From positions 62,001 through 126,000 of the forward strand of contig JADJSG010000005.1 of NCBI GenBank assembly GCA_016711825.1: 64,000 nt of DNA. The letters run 5' to 3'. This document shows, piece by piece, positions 18,660-27,981 of the stretch. A model generated the notes under the pieces. It was not told the origin of the DNA. It made no database searches and saw only the letters and a program-made list of their open reading frames with translations. The stretch comes from Bacteroidota bacterium. Its GTDB lineage: Bacteria; Bacteroidota; Bacteroidia; Chitinophagales; Chitinophagaceae. The first letter of the stretch is position 1; every line of letters begins with the position of its first letter. Made by a program: the position numbers and the translations under genes.

Positions 18660-20501
18660 ATGCTGAGAATCCCATTCTTTAAAAATATAATTTTTGTTGC
18701 GACCATACTTGTCTGTCTGTTGTTCTATAATTTTTATGGTAAAAAATCGTATACATTTTATGGAGATGCTTTAGGTTATTATCTTTATTTACCTTCAACC
18801 TTTATTTATCATAATCTTCAAAGCATAGAACAACTTCCAACGGATAAACAGATAGATCAATCGGTCATTCATTATACTCAATCCATTCCCAATTTAAACC
18901 CCAAAAGCCCGAAAGGATATTATGTAAATCAATATACCTATGGGGTTGCCCTGATGGAACTTCCCTTCTTTGCCATAGCTCATTTTTACGAAAAAGTAAA
19001 TCATTTAGAGGCCAATGGCTATTCTTCAAATTATATGTGGCTCATCAAACTTTCAAGTTTATTTTATGCTTTGATGGGATTAATTTTAACTTATAAAATT
19101 TTATTATTCTTCACCGATTCATTTCATGCATTATTGAGCACTTCTTTAGTATTGCTGGCTTCCAATTTGTTTTGGTTTTCATTGTATCAGGCTGGCATGT
19201 CGCATGTACCATTGTTTTTCTTGTATGCTTGTTTAATTTATACTACTATTAAAGTACATCAAACACCACGTTGGCTGTACTTTATTGTATTGGGTTTTTG
19301 TGTTGGACTTATCACTGTAATTCGCCCTACAGATATATTGTGTATGATCATTCCATTACTGTACAATATTTATAACAAAGAGACTTTCAATCATAAAATT
19401 GCATTTATACGTACTCATGCCTTAAAAATATTATTGGCTGCTTGTTGCTTTATTGCGGTAATGATACCACAATGTTTATACTGGAAGTTGACAGCTGGTT
19501 CATTTCTTTATTATAGTTATGGCACACAAACCTTTAACTGGCTCCATCCACAAGTGTTTAAAGGACTATTTTCTGCTTCTAATGGATGGCTCATCTATTC
19601 TCCATTATTTTTTCTTTCGGTGATTGGTATTATTTATTGGAGACAATTTAAATCATTGGCACTTGTGTATTGCACCTTATTTCCTATATACATTTATGTG
19701 ATATATTGTTGGTTTTGTTACAATTATATCAATGGTTTTGGTTCACGACCTATGATACATTTGTATGCCTTGCTTGCTGTTGTACTCGCAGTATTTTTGC
19801 AAAATGTGTTCAAATCAAAACGCATATATCAATTGTTGACGGGTATTTTCTTGTTGATGTGTGTAAGTGTTAATATCGCACAAAGCATGCAACAGGCAAG
19901 AGGGGATTTATATTCAGAAGAATCGCACTTCTTATTTAATTTCAATACCCTTTTTAAAAGTAATTTAACCTATAATGATTTAGTATTATTAGATGTCGAT
20001 GAAAAACAACCTAATCAAGAACTCCGTTATGTCAATACATTGGGAAGTATTCAATTTGCTGATTCAATAAATCTGGTGCAAGATTCTTTAAAGGTAAAAT
20101 ATGTTGAAATTGGACAAAATGAATTCCCTTCCGTTATAATTAAAACTTCATATAAAAAATCATTGGTTAAAGATGCAAAATATTTTAAATGCAATGGTTA
20201 TTTTAAAAATACGAAAGATTTTTATGACTGGTATCAAAATCATTTACTTGTTTTTTCAATTCAAAGAAATCAGAAGGTATTACTTTGGAAAGCTATCAAA
20301 ATCAACAATAAAATAGGCATTGATTCAAATAGTCATGATATTCATTTAATGAAATATAGAAAAGATACATGGGGCTACACGCCTTTTTATATACGAATTC
20401 CTGATAATATAGCAGAAAATGATGAAATACAATTGAGCATATGGAATATCGGGCACCATGATTTGCTTGTACATGCCATGAGTTTAGAAGTGTACAAATA
20501 A
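18660..20501 (+). CDS. polytopic membrane protein, GT-C glycosyltransferase-like
   Basis: A 613-residue protein. Residues 1-410 contain about ten hydrophobic segments, starting with a signal-anchor (IIFVATILVCLLFYNF). The first outer loop includes FYGDALGYYLYLPS, an acidic loop motif like those of ArnT/PMT-type lipid-linked sugar transferases. The last ~200 residues are soluble and probably periplasmic, ending in a beta-rich domain. I recognise the architecture but not a named family, and substrate and product are unknown. It stands alone between purL and the FtsE-like gene. Confidence 0.6.
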   Translation: MLRIPFFKNIIFVATILVCLLFYNFYGKKSYTFYGDALGYYLYLPSTFIYHNLQSIEQLPTDKQIDQSVIHYTQSIPNLNPKSPKGYYVNQYTYGVALMELPFFAIAHFYEKVNHLEANGYSSNYMWLIKLSSLFYALMGLILTYKILLFFTDSFHALLSTSLVLLASNLFWFSLYQAGMSHVPLFFLYACLIYTTIKVHQTPRWLYFIVLGFCVGLITVIRPTDILCMIIPLLYNIYNKETFNHKIAFIRTHALKILLAACCFIAVMIPQCLYWKLTAGSFLYYSYGTQTFNWLHPQVFKGLFSASNGWLIYSPLFFLSVIGIIYWRQFKSLALVYCTLFPIYIYVIYCWFCYNYINGFGSRPMIHLYALLAVVLAVFLQNVFKSKRIYQLLTGIFLLMCVSVNIAQSMQQARGDLYSEESHFLFNFNTLFKSNLTYNDLVLLDVDEKQPNQELRYVNTLGSIQFADSINLVQDSLKVKYVEIGQNEFPSVIIKTSYKKSLVKDAKYFKCNGYFKNTKDFYDWYQNHLLVFSIQRNQKVLLWKAIKINNKIGIDSNSHDIHLMKYRKDTWGYTPFYIRIPDNIAENDEIQLSIWNIGHHDLLVHAMSLEVYK

Positions 20502-20724
20502 ATATTGTGTTGGTTTAATGGCTAAAATATCATAAAATGGGTACGAATTAAATTCATTTTAAGAAAATCCTTTGTAATAAAGAAAGAAACATTTCGTGAA
20601 TGATCCTTAGCAATAATCAGATTTATTATAATGAGATACAGAATAAATGAAATGATTAAAAACATAAAAATTAAGAAAATATTTTTAAACATACTTTGTA
20701 CTTTTACAAAGAAAATAATACTCG

Positions 20725-21417
20725 ATGACTGAAAATCAAGCTGTAGTTACACTCAAAGATGCACAGATATATCAAGGTAGTTCCCTTATATTGGCAAATG
20801 TTAATTTGTCTATATACAAAGGGGAGTTTGTTTATTTAATAGGCAAAACAGGAAGTGGCAAATCAAGTTTGCTTAAAACCCTTTATGGTAATATTCCTTT
20901 GCAAAAAGGCGAAGGAGATGTATGTGGATTTAAATTAAGCGACCTTACTTGGAAAAATGTTCCATTTTTACGTCGCAACTTAGGTATTGTGTTTCAAGAT
21001 TTTCAATTATTGACGGATAGAAATGTCAATGAGAATTTGTTATTTGTACTTCGGGCTACAGGATGGACTGACAAAAACCTGATGCAGGAAAAAATTGATA
21101 GTGTGTTGGGCAAAGTAGGTCTAAAAGGTAAAGGTGGTAAAATGACTTATGAAATGAGTGGAGGTGAGCAACAAAGAGTCGATATTGCACGTGCATTGCT
21201 TAATAATCCTAAACTGATACTTGCAGATGAACCTACCGGCAATTTAGATCCTGACACATCAGATGAAATTATGCAATTGCTACAGTCTATTTGTAAAGAT
21301 TATGATACAGCTATATTAATGGCGACCCACGATTACAGTATTCTTCAAAAATTTAGATGCCGTATTATCAGAACCGAGCATGGTAGGGTAACAGACAATG
21401 CAAGTGTTGTATATTAA
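20725..21417 (+). CDS. ftsE: FtsE-like ABC transporter ATPase
   Basis: A 230-residue ABC ATPase. Walker A GKTGSGKSSLLKTLYG at about 39-54, Q-loop FQDFQLL, signature MSGGEQQRVDIARALL, Walker B LILADEPTGNLDP and H-loop MATHD are all intact. Length and the EPTGNLDP context fit FtsE/LolD-type ATPases; FtsE pairs with the permease FtsX to activate cell-wall hydrolases at division. No ftsX lies beside it, so the partner is elsewhere and LolD-like function cannot be excluded. Confidence 0.8.
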   Translation: MTENQAVVTLKDAQIYQGSSLILANVNLSIYKGEFVYLIGKTGSGKSSLLKTLYGNIPLQKGEGDVCGFKLSDLTWKNVPFLRRNLGIVFQDFQLLTDRNVNENLLFVLRATGWTDKNLMQEKIDSVLGKVGLKGKGGKMTYEMSGGEQQRVDIARALLNNPKLILADEPTGNLDPDTSDEIMQLLQSICKDYDTAILMATHDYSILQKFRCRIIRTEHGRVTDNASVVY

Positions 21418-21538
21418 TGTCTTCATGTTTGAGTAAACGCACATACATAAAATATATTTTATTAAAGTCTCTATAAAGTTTGTTTACATGCTATGTATGT
21501 AACTATTTTATCTCCGTTAAATACCTGGGTGATTTATA

Positions 21539-21630
21539 ATACCAAATGTATAAACTATTAGTCTGAAAAATAAAGGTATAATGCAAATTTCACATCGATA
21601 TACAAATAGAATAAACCCAATAATTGTTAT
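21539..21630. repeat. dispersed repeat, family 1, copy C (partial)
   Basis: Begins ATACCAAATGTAT and continues with AGTCTGAAAAATA and GGTATAATGC, matching the reverse complement of copies A and B and the plus strand of copy D. The middle has diverged; it abuts copy D head to tail. Confidence 0.55.
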
Positions 21631-21735
21631 ACAAATTGCATTTATGATCTAGGCTGAAAAATATCGGTATAATGCTTACCCATATTGCATTTGAGTTTGT
21701 AACAAATGAACTAGATATAAATGAGTAATTGGTAT
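21629..21735. repeat. dispersed repeat, family 1, copy D (107 bp)
   Basis: Runs from ATACAAATTGCATTT to the terminal TTGGTAT and has the internal block CTGAAAAATATCGGTATAAT. The length equals that of copy B, and orientation is opposite to A and B. Copies C and D fill most of the 374-bp gap between ftsE and phaC. Confidence 0.65.
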
Positions 21736-21743
21736 GATTAAAT

Positions 21744-21774
21744 AAAAAAGGCGTGTATTAAAACACGCCTTTTA
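21744..21774. terminator. bidirectional terminator between ftsE and phaC
   Basis: AAAAAGGCGTGT and ACACGCCTTTT form an 11-bp stem flanked by A and T runs. It lies just past the phaC stop on the minus strand and can also end plus-strand transcripts. Confidence 0.85.
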
Positions 21775-21791
21775 AAAAATATTTTTAAATA

Positions 21792-22841
21792 CTAGTTGCT
21801 TCTGTCAGTAACCCATTTAGCTACTTTTGGTCCTAGTTCTTTTTGTGAACGAGTACCGACAAATACACCAATATGACCTCCTGGGAATGCATATAATTCT
21901 TTGTCTTTTGAACCGATTTTATCATTGATTGCAATGGTAGATTCATTCGGAATGATATTATCGTCTGTTGCATAAATATTTAAGAAAGGCATGGTAATTT
22001 TTTTCAAATCCACTTTTCTTCCACCAAGTTCAAATTGACCTTTAATTAATTTATTATCTCTAAAAAGATCTTTAATGTATTTTCTGTACATTTCTCCAGA
22101 TATATCAGGACAATCTGCTTTCCAATATTCCATACGGAGAAAATTCATAATCTTGTCTTCATCTCCAAGATTATCGAGTACACTAAAATATTTAGAGATA
22201 TCAGCACTTGGTTTTAACATACCAAATCCAGAATTCAATACATCTGCTGGTATGATACCCATTGAATCAACCATGGCATCTACATCGATATATTTAGTCC
22301 ATTTATACAACATACACTTATCGGTTGTAAAGTCAAATGGCGCAACATATACTGTAAGAGAGTTTAACTTTTCAGGATACAAAGCTGCATAAATTGTAGA
22401 GAAAGTACCGCCTTGACAGATTCCCATTTTATTAATTTTTTGAATACCATGTGCTTTTCTAATAAAGTCTACTGCACCATTCATATAACCATCAATATAA
22501 TCTTCCATGGTAAGATATTTATCTGCTTTACTGGGGTATCCCCAATCCATAATATAGATATCTAAACCTTCATCAAGAAATTTTTTCATTAATGATCTAT
22601 CCGGTTGTAAATCTAGTACATCATGCCTATTCATCATGGCAAAAGAAACCAATACCGGTATTTTACATGTTGGTGGTGTAGATCTGTCATATCTGTATAA
22701 CTTTACTTTATCCATTTGCCAAACCAATGTTTTAGGTGTAGTTCCTACTTCAATTTTACCGATTTGTTGCAGTGTTTCATATCCTTGATGCAATTTGGTA
22801 AGTGTGCTTGACATTTCTTCAAACAATGCTGTTGTATTCAT
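21792..22841 (-). CDS. phaC: class III polyhydroxyalkanoate synthase catalytic subunit
   Basis: A 349-residue alpha/beta-hydrolase-fold protein. The lipase-like box is GICQGGT with cysteine as nucleophile, the hallmark of PHA synthases. The Asp (YATDDNIIP) and His (FPGGHIGVF) of the triad are in place. Size and the MDWGYPSKADKYLTMEDYID stretch match class III PhaC, which polymerises 3-hydroxyacyl-CoA on granules with a PhaE partner. No phaE-like gene is adjacent. A possible -7 (TACCTTCG, minus strand 22875-22868) lies upstream. The hbd gene at 14.7 kb could provide substrate. Confidence 0.88.
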   Translation of the reverse strand: MNTTALFEEMSSTLTKLHQGYETLQQIGKIEVGTTPKTLVWQMDKVKLYRYDRSTPPTCKIPVLVSFAMMNRHDVLDLQPDRSLMKKFLDEGLDIYIMDWGYPSKADKYLTMEDYIDGYMNGAVDFIRKAHGIQKINKMGICQGGTFSTIYAALYPEKLNSLTVYVAPFDFTTDKCMLYKWTKYIDVDAMVDSMGIIPADVLNSGFGMLKPSADISKYFSVLDNLGDEDKIMNFLRMEYWKADCPDISGEMYRKYIKDLFRDNKLIKGQFELGGRKVDLKKITMPFLNIYATDDNIIPNESTIAINDKIGSKDKELYAFPGGHIGVFVGTRSQKELGPKVAKWVTDRSN

Positions 22842-22920
22842 TTTTTAGGTATTAATTTTAAGAGTGCGAAGGTACATTATTCTCTATAGATTCAATCATT
22901 TTGCGTATAAAATAGCATAA

Positions 22921-22950
22921 AAAAAGTCCCGAAAAATTCGGGACCTTTTT
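22921..22950. terminator. terminator after the OmpA-family gene
   Basis: GTCCCGAA and TTCGGGAC (22926-22944) form an 8-bp stem with a 3-nt loop, flanked by A and T runs. It serves the minus-strand OmpA gene. Confidence 0.85.
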
Positions 22951-22969
22951 ATTTGTTAAGCAAAAAGTA

Positions 22970-24643
22970 TTATTTTCTCAAGTTAGGGAAAGGAGGAGGT
23001 GTGTTTGAAGGACCTTCTTGACCTGGGTCAGCAGCACGATACTCAACTGAGTTCGCATCACCACCTGTTCCGTATTGGAATATGAATCTGTCTCTGTCAA
23101 TTCCTTGTTTGTCAACCATGTAGTTGATAACTGAATTAACTCTATCCCATGAGCGTTGTTGTTCGATTTTACTACCGTTACCGTTACCGTTGATAACAGC
23201 TTTACAGTTAGGATTTGATCTCAATGAATTAGCAAGGCTATTTAATTGTGACATACCACCTGAAGATAATTTAGCAGAACCTGCACCGAAAGAGATTGTA
23301 CCTGAAGATACAGATCCACATCCTACTGGAGCAGCTGGTCTGTCTTTGCAACATGCTGGGTCTGGGCAACGACCAACACCATCAGCATCAACTGGTTGAC
23401 ATTCTGTCGGAGTAATTAATTGTTTATCTTTGTAATCAGCAACACCGTCACCATCTGTATCGAATGGACAACCATGAGAATCAACACTTACACCGTTTGG
23501 TGTGTTAGGGCAACGATCGAAGCAATCAGAAATTCCGTCTCCGTCAGCATCTAAATCACATTTACTAGTAGAAGCAGATTTGTTTTTAAGTGCATTGTAT
23601 CCATAATCCAAAGGATTAACCCACCATAAAGGAGCCACTGAATTACCACCTAAGTTAAAGTTGATACCAATTGAAAGATAATTGATATTATCAGATTGTG
23701 GAGTTAAAGAAGCAGTACCAGTGGTATTTTCTTGCCATCTTTGACCATCTAATAAATCATCACCAGTATAGATGATTCTATCTTCAATTGATAAAGATAC
23801 TGATTTGCCTAAACGGAACTGTAAACCAGCACCTGCAGTAATGCTACCTCTCATAGTGTTCGTAGAAGAAGCTTTTCTGTTAGAATTTGATTCAGCATTT
23901 GATTCATAGTTACCATCAAATAAAGTTTTCAAACGATCGTTGATTGTTTTTTTGTTATCGTATGTAGAACCAGATAAGCCTTGTCCGATACCATCAAAAT
24001 TGTATGCATTTCCTGACGCATCTTTAGCATCTACCATTGATTTGTAAGAAATACCACCTAAACCTACTAATGCATAGTAACTTACTTTGTTTCTAGCACT
24101 ATGGAATTTTAAATTATTCAATGCAAACACTGCTTGCAATGATAATTCATTCATTGTAGTTTTGTAGTTATAGTAAACGCTTTTGTTAGCCATGTTACCA
24201 TATCCAGCATTATACCATGGATTATTAGGTTTGTTTGCATATCCAGTTGCTGCTTGATAGTTAAAACCACTAGCAGTACCATGCATAAATTGCAATCTTG
24301 TAGATACAACATATCCTAAAGCTTTACGAACTGTAAGTCCGAAACCTAAAGGCATTGCTGATTTGTGGGTAGCAATACTTTTTGATGTGATATCACCAAA
24401 TATATTTACCTGTCCAAAGTTTACACCAATTTCCCATTGGTTTCTAGGTTTTGCAGGAAAGTCGTATTGACCGTTCATGAAATCTCTGTGTTGAGCTAAT
24501 CTGTTTGCTGGTATCAATGAAGTGTCATTGAAGTCATAACCGCCACCGCGATACATGCCACCGCCAGCATCTTGAGCCTGTAAGGCTGATGTTGAAAACA
24601 AGGCTATAAACCCTGCTAATAATAAGTACTTTTTGCTTGCCAT
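22970..24643 (-). CDS. OmpA-family outer-membrane protein with TSP3 repeats
   Basis: A 557-residue protein: signal peptide (MASKKYLLLAGFIALFSTSALQAQ), a beta-barrel-like region to about residue 370, calcium-binding thrombospondin type 3 repeats (DADGDGISDCFDRCP, DTDGDGVADYKD), and a C-terminal OmpA-like domain from about 455. The OmpA domain retains the strand start (GTISFGAGSAKLS) and the R of the binding helix (SWDRVNSVINYM) but lacks the usual TD motif (NGNGNG instead). Peptidoglycan binding is therefore uncertain. ATG 24643 starts the signal peptide; the frame upstream is open but has no fitting signal. Likely an abundant envelope protein, with a textbook promoter upstream. Confidence 0.85.
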   Translation of the reverse strand: MASKKYLLLAGFIALFSTSALQAQDAGGGMYRGGGYDFNDTSLIPANRLAQHRDFMNGQYDFPAKPRNQWEIGVNFGQVNIFGDITSKSIATHKSAMPLGFGLTVRKALGYVVSTRLQFMHGTASGFNYQAATGYANKPNNPWYNAGYGNMANKSVYYNYKTTMNELSLQAVFALNNLKFHSARNKVSYYALVGLGGISYKSMVDAKDASGNAYNFDGIGQGLSGSTYDNKKTINDRLKTLFDGNYESNAESNSNRKASSTNTMRGSITAGAGLQFRLGKSVSLSIEDRIIYTGDDLLDGQRWQENTTGTASLTPQSDNINYLSIGINFNLGGNSVAPLWWVNPLDYGYNALKNKSASTSKCDLDADGDGISDCFDRCPNTPNGVSVDSHGCPFDTDGDGVADYKDKQLITPTECQPVDADGVGRCPDPACCKDRPAAPVGCGSVSSGTISFGAGSAKLSSGGMSQLNSLANSLRSNPNCKAVINGNGNGSKIEQQRSWDRVNSVINYMVDKQGIDRDRFIFQYGTGGDANSVEYRAADPGQEGPSNTPPPFPNLRK

Positions 24644-24692
24644 AAATTTAATTTTAATGTAAATAATTGATTTTAGTTTTTTATATACGCAA

Positions 24693-24724
24693 CAAATATA
24701 GAAACACTTTGTCTGATATACAAA
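24693..24724 (-). promoter_or_regulatory. Bacteroidota sigma-A promoter of the OmpA-family gene
   Basis: On the minus strand TTTG (24724-24721), a 20-bp spacer, then TATATTTG (24700-24693) match TTTG-N19-21-TAnnTTTG, 50 bp before the start codon. The rest of the 24644-24945 gap is very AT-rich and shows no other feature. Confidence 0.75.
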
Positions 24725-24945
24725 ATTTATTTCCATTTTTTTTTTCTAAATATTCTTTAATAAATGCCTACAATTCCCATTTCATAATACTTTCAGCATT
24801 AAAATGAGTGTTAAAATTAAATAAATTTTACCTCAAATTTCACCGCTAAATAACAAATAAGGCTAAAAAAAGTTCATTTTATCTCATTTATCATGCCATA
24901 AATTTTTTTTTAATTAACGCCTTATTACTCAATCAATTAACTCAA

Positions 24946-25326
24946 TTATGGACTCAATTCAAACCATACCTTTTTATCATTATCATAATCACCATTATAA
25001 TTAATGGTTAGCTCTTCATTTGCTTCAATGTCTCTTACTGTTTTGATAAGAATAGTATTATTTTCGTAATCTTGAAAATATTCACAATTTGAAGGTACAG
25101 CATGGTTATACACAGGTACTAAACCCAAAGCCATGCATGCATTACCTTGATCCCAATCAAATATATAGTTGTATAATATAGTTTGATCTATTAATTCTTT
25201 TTCAGAAGAAGTAAGTATAACAACGGGCGAAATCTCGATGATTGTATTGATGTCTATAGCTGAATCTGTAAATACACCCCATCCTTTTAAATCTGTTTGG
25301 GCAGTATACAATGCTTTGAATATCAT
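24946..25326 (-). CDS. SET-domain protein (putative protein-lysine methyltransferase)
   Basis: A 126-residue protein made of a single compact SET domain. The N-terminal GWGVFT, the knot motif YNHAVPSNCEY (NHs-xxPN) and the C-terminal ANEELTINYN are the SAM- and lysine-channel motifs. Bacterial SET proteins of this size methylate lysines in few known cases, and the target here is unknown. It overlaps the mreD stop by 4 bp at the end of the mreBCD operon, where penicillin-binding protein 2 and rodA often occur in related bacteria. Confidence 0.82.
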   Translation of the reverse strand: MIFKALYTAQTDLKGWGVFTDSAIDINTIIEISPVVILTSSEKELIDQTILYNYIFDWDQGNACMALGLVPVYNHAVPSNCEYFQDYENNTILIKTVRDIEANEELTINYNGDYDNDKKVWFELSP

Positions 25327-25868
25327 ATTCTCCTTATTTCTTTTTTGGCAAAAATAAGCTGACTAAGAATAATTAATATAATAGATAAAAGGGTAGACAA
25401 GATTGTTTTGTATACAATCAACAAAATGTTTTTAAAACTCCATATTTGAATAATGTAATAATAGCAATGGTGTATGACCAATGCAAAAAGGATATACAAT
25501 AAAAAGGACCGAAATCCCATTCTAAATAATGTAGGTACAGTATCACCCAACTCTTTAATATTTTGTTGAAAAAACAGATTCAGCAAATAGGGGCGAACAT
25601 AGCCCAATACAACACATGCAGAGGCATGTACTCCAGGTGTGTTGCTGAATAAATCCATTGTAATACCAACCATAAATCCAAGTAACATCGTTAACCAATG
25701 AGGCGTATTCACCGGAAGTAACAATAATATTAAAGGATAAATGAGTGGAATAAATACAGGTATCCCCATTAATGTAATAGAGGACTTAATAACAATATCA
25801 TTCAATATAAATAGCTGCACCATCATGATGACTATAAAATTGATCATAAATTTTACGGGTGTACTCAT
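25323..25868 (-). CDS. mreD: rod shape-determining protein MreD
   Basis: A 181-residue inner-membrane protein with five or six hydrophobic segments and the short polar loops of MreD (GITMDLFSNTPGVHASACV is the recognisable conserved block). With MreB and MreC it forms the elongasome scaffold that guides lateral wall synthesis. It starts 3 bp after mreC and overlaps the SET-domain gene by 4 bp. Confidence 0.82.
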   Translation of the reverse strand: MSTPVKFMINFIVIMMVQLFILNDIVIKSSITLMGIPVFIPLIYPLILLLLPVNTPHWLTMLLGFMVGITMDLFSNTPGVHASACVVLGYVRPYLLNLFFQQNIKELGDTVPTLFRMGFRSFLLYILFALVIHHCYYYIIQIWSFKNILLIVYKTILSTLLSIILIILSQLIFAKKEIRRI

Positions 25869-25871
25869 GGG

Positions 25872-26699
25872 CTATTCTTGTATGGATTCTTCTAAAGTGA
25901 GTTGTTCTTGATTAGCTACATCTTTTACTATATATACAAAATGCAGATTGGTAAACTGAGTAGATAACCATATTTTATAAGAGGTTGGACTTTCAACTTT
26001 GGCAATTCGGCCTATCATAATATTTTCAGGAAATATAGACGAGTAACCACTTGTAACTATGGTATCCAGCGGCTTGAGTTTTACAGACTGAGGAATACCC
26101 GTTAAGTTGATCAACGCTGTATTTTTACCATCCCATACTACCTTTCCGACGGTACCATCGGGTGTCATGGCACTAATATTAAATCGTTCAGACAATACCG
26201 AAGCGGCAATGCTGTAGTGTTCACTGACATTGGTAATTTTTCCTACTATACCCTTTTCGCTTATCACAGCCATATTTTTTTTAATCCCATCAAGCGACCC
26301 TTTATTTAAAGTAAGATAATTTACTTTTTGATCAATGGTATTATTCAACACTTTTGCCGGAAGATAGCTGTAGTGTATCATTTGCTTATTGGAGTCAATC
26401 GTAATTTCTTTTGTGTAACTAGTATCTTTTAAAGGATTTACTTTAATTTCTATCCCTAATTTTTCTTTTAATGCAGCATTTTCTGCCACCAGTTGATCAT
26501 TGATACGCCCCAGTAGAAAATAACTCACTAATTTATTTTTTTTATTGTAAAAAAAACCAGCGATTTTCCCGGTTGAATTTACTGCGGAAGCTTGTTGATA
26601 ATGGTTGTTTTTGAACACAATCATCAAACAAATTATTTCTAAAAAAAGGAATAAAAAAAAAGAATAAAATTGCTTAAAAAGCAGGATGATGTTACGCAC
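25872..26699 (-). CDS. mreC: rod shape-determining protein MreC
   Basis: A 275-residue protein: one N-terminal membrane anchor (FFLFLFLEIICLMIVF), a coiled region at about 65-80, and the two periplasmic beta-barrel lobes of MreC (LNKGSLDGIKKNMAVISEKG, GIVGKITNVSEHYSIA, VVTSGYSSIFPENIMIGRI). It links cytoplasmic MreB to the wall synthases. It lies 38 bp downstream of mreB. Confidence 0.9.
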   Translation of the reverse strand: MRNIILLFKQFYSFFLFLFLEIICLMIVFKNNHYQQASAVNSTGKIAGFFYNKKNKLVSYFLLGRINDQLVAENAALKEKLGIEIKVNPLKDTSYTKEITIDSNKQMIHYSYLPAKVLNNTIDQKVNYLTLNKGSLDGIKKNMAVISEKGIVGKITNVSEHYSIAASVLSERFNISAMTPDGTVGKVVWDGKNTALINLTGIPQSVKLKPLDTIVTSGYSSIFPENIMIGRIAKVESPTSYKIWLSTQFTNLHFVYIVKDVANQEQLTLEESIQE

Positions 26700-26737
26700 T
26701 TTAGATTCTATGTTTACGAGTGAAAACCTTCAACATA

Positions 26738-27760
26738 TTATTGCATTAAAAAGGGGAATTTATGAATATGCTTCAAAGCCATTCCTGTACCTCTTACAAC
26801 GCTACGTAACGGATCGTCAGCTACATGAACAGGCAACTTTATTTTTTGTGAAATGCGTTTATCAAGCCCTCTCAATAAAGCACCGCCACCTGTCAAATAC
26901 AATCCTCTTCTAAAGATATCAGAAGCCAACTCAGGTGGGGTTTTTTCTAAGGCTTTTAACACCGCTTCTTCAATTTTAAATACTGATTTATCAAGTGCAT
27001 CTGCCACCTCTTGGTAAGTAACCATGATTTGTTTGGGAATACCTGTCACCAAGTCTCTGCCATTTACAGGCACATCGTCTGGAGGGTTGTCTAATTCTTT
27101 TAAAGCACTTCCTACCTGAATTTTAATTTGCTCCGCAGTACGTTCTCCTATCAACAAACTATGGTAACGTCTCATGGCTTCTATGATGTCTGCTGTAAAT
27201 TCGTCTCCGGCAATACGTATACTTTCGTCGCAAACAATACCTGAAAGTGAAATAATAGAAATACCCGTGGTACCTCCACCAATATCAATCACCATGTTGC
27301 CTGTAGGCTCTTCTACGTCAATACCAATACCCAATGCAGCGGCCATAGGTTCATGTATCATATACACTTCTTTAGCACCTGCCTGTTCAGCACTGTCACG
27401 AACAGCTCGTTTTTCGACCTCAGTAATTGATGAAGGGATACAAATAACCATACGCCAACTGGGGGCAAAAAGGGGTTTTTTGGGATAGATGAGTTTAATC
27501 ATTTCTCTAATCATGCCTTCAGCAGCATTGAAATCAGCGATTACACCATCTTTCAGGGGGCGAATGGTTTTCAGATTTTCATGCACTTTACCATCCATCA
27601 TCATGGCACGCTTGCCCACAGCTATTATTTTACCAGTAGTTCGGTCAATGGCAACAATAGAGGGTTCATCTACTACAACCTGGTCGTTGTGTATGATAAG
27701 TGTGTTAGCAGTGCCAAGATCAATGGCAATATCTTGCGTAAAAAAATTGAATAATCCCAT
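26738..27760 (-). CDS. mreB: rod shape-determining actin homolog MreB
   Basis: A 340-residue actin-fold ATPase of normal MreB length. The phosphate-1 motif IDLGTANTLI, phosphate-2 VIDIGGGTTGISIIS and adenosine motif LTGGGALLRGLD are intact. It polymerises under the inner membrane and positions the elongasome, so the cell is presumably rod-shaped. First gene of mreB-mreC-mreD-SET on the minus strand. A TAATTTCG -7-like box lies upstream at 27809-27802 without a well-placed -33. Confidence 0.95.
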   Translation of the reverse strand: MGLFNFFTQDIAIDLGTANTLIIHNDQVVVDEPSIVAIDRTTGKIIAVGKRAMMMDGKVHENLKTIRPLKDGVIADFNAAEGMIREMIKLIYPKKPLFAPSWRMVICIPSSITEVEKRAVRDSAEQAGAKEVYMIHEPMAAALGIGIDVEEPTGNMVIDIGGGTTGISIISLSGIVCDESIRIAGDEFTADIIEAMRRYHSLLIGERTAEQIKIQVGSALKELDNPPDDVPVNGRDLVTGIPKQIMVTYQEVADALDKSVFKIEEAVLKALEKTPPELASDIFRRGLYLTGGGALLRGLDKRISQKIKLPVHVADDPLRSVVRGTGMALKHIHKFPFLMQ

Positions 27761-27981
27761 GTAAATTTTATATAAATTCCCCCTAAAAGTTTGAATGATT
27801 GCGAAATTAGAAGATATATTTTACAAAAGAAAAATATTTTATCAAGATTGTGAATAATTTTTGAATTGGATCATTCTCAGTATGAAATTAATATTTTTTT
27901 ATTCCCTCTATTCCTTTAAATCTCGATTTGACCCTTTGTCAAATAGAAGGATACTACAAAATGAAGCCCCTACCCTTTTGG

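Noticed and set aside
27174..27764. Open frames antisense to mreB
   Set aside because: They lie fully inside a conserved gene and show only composition bias from its codons.
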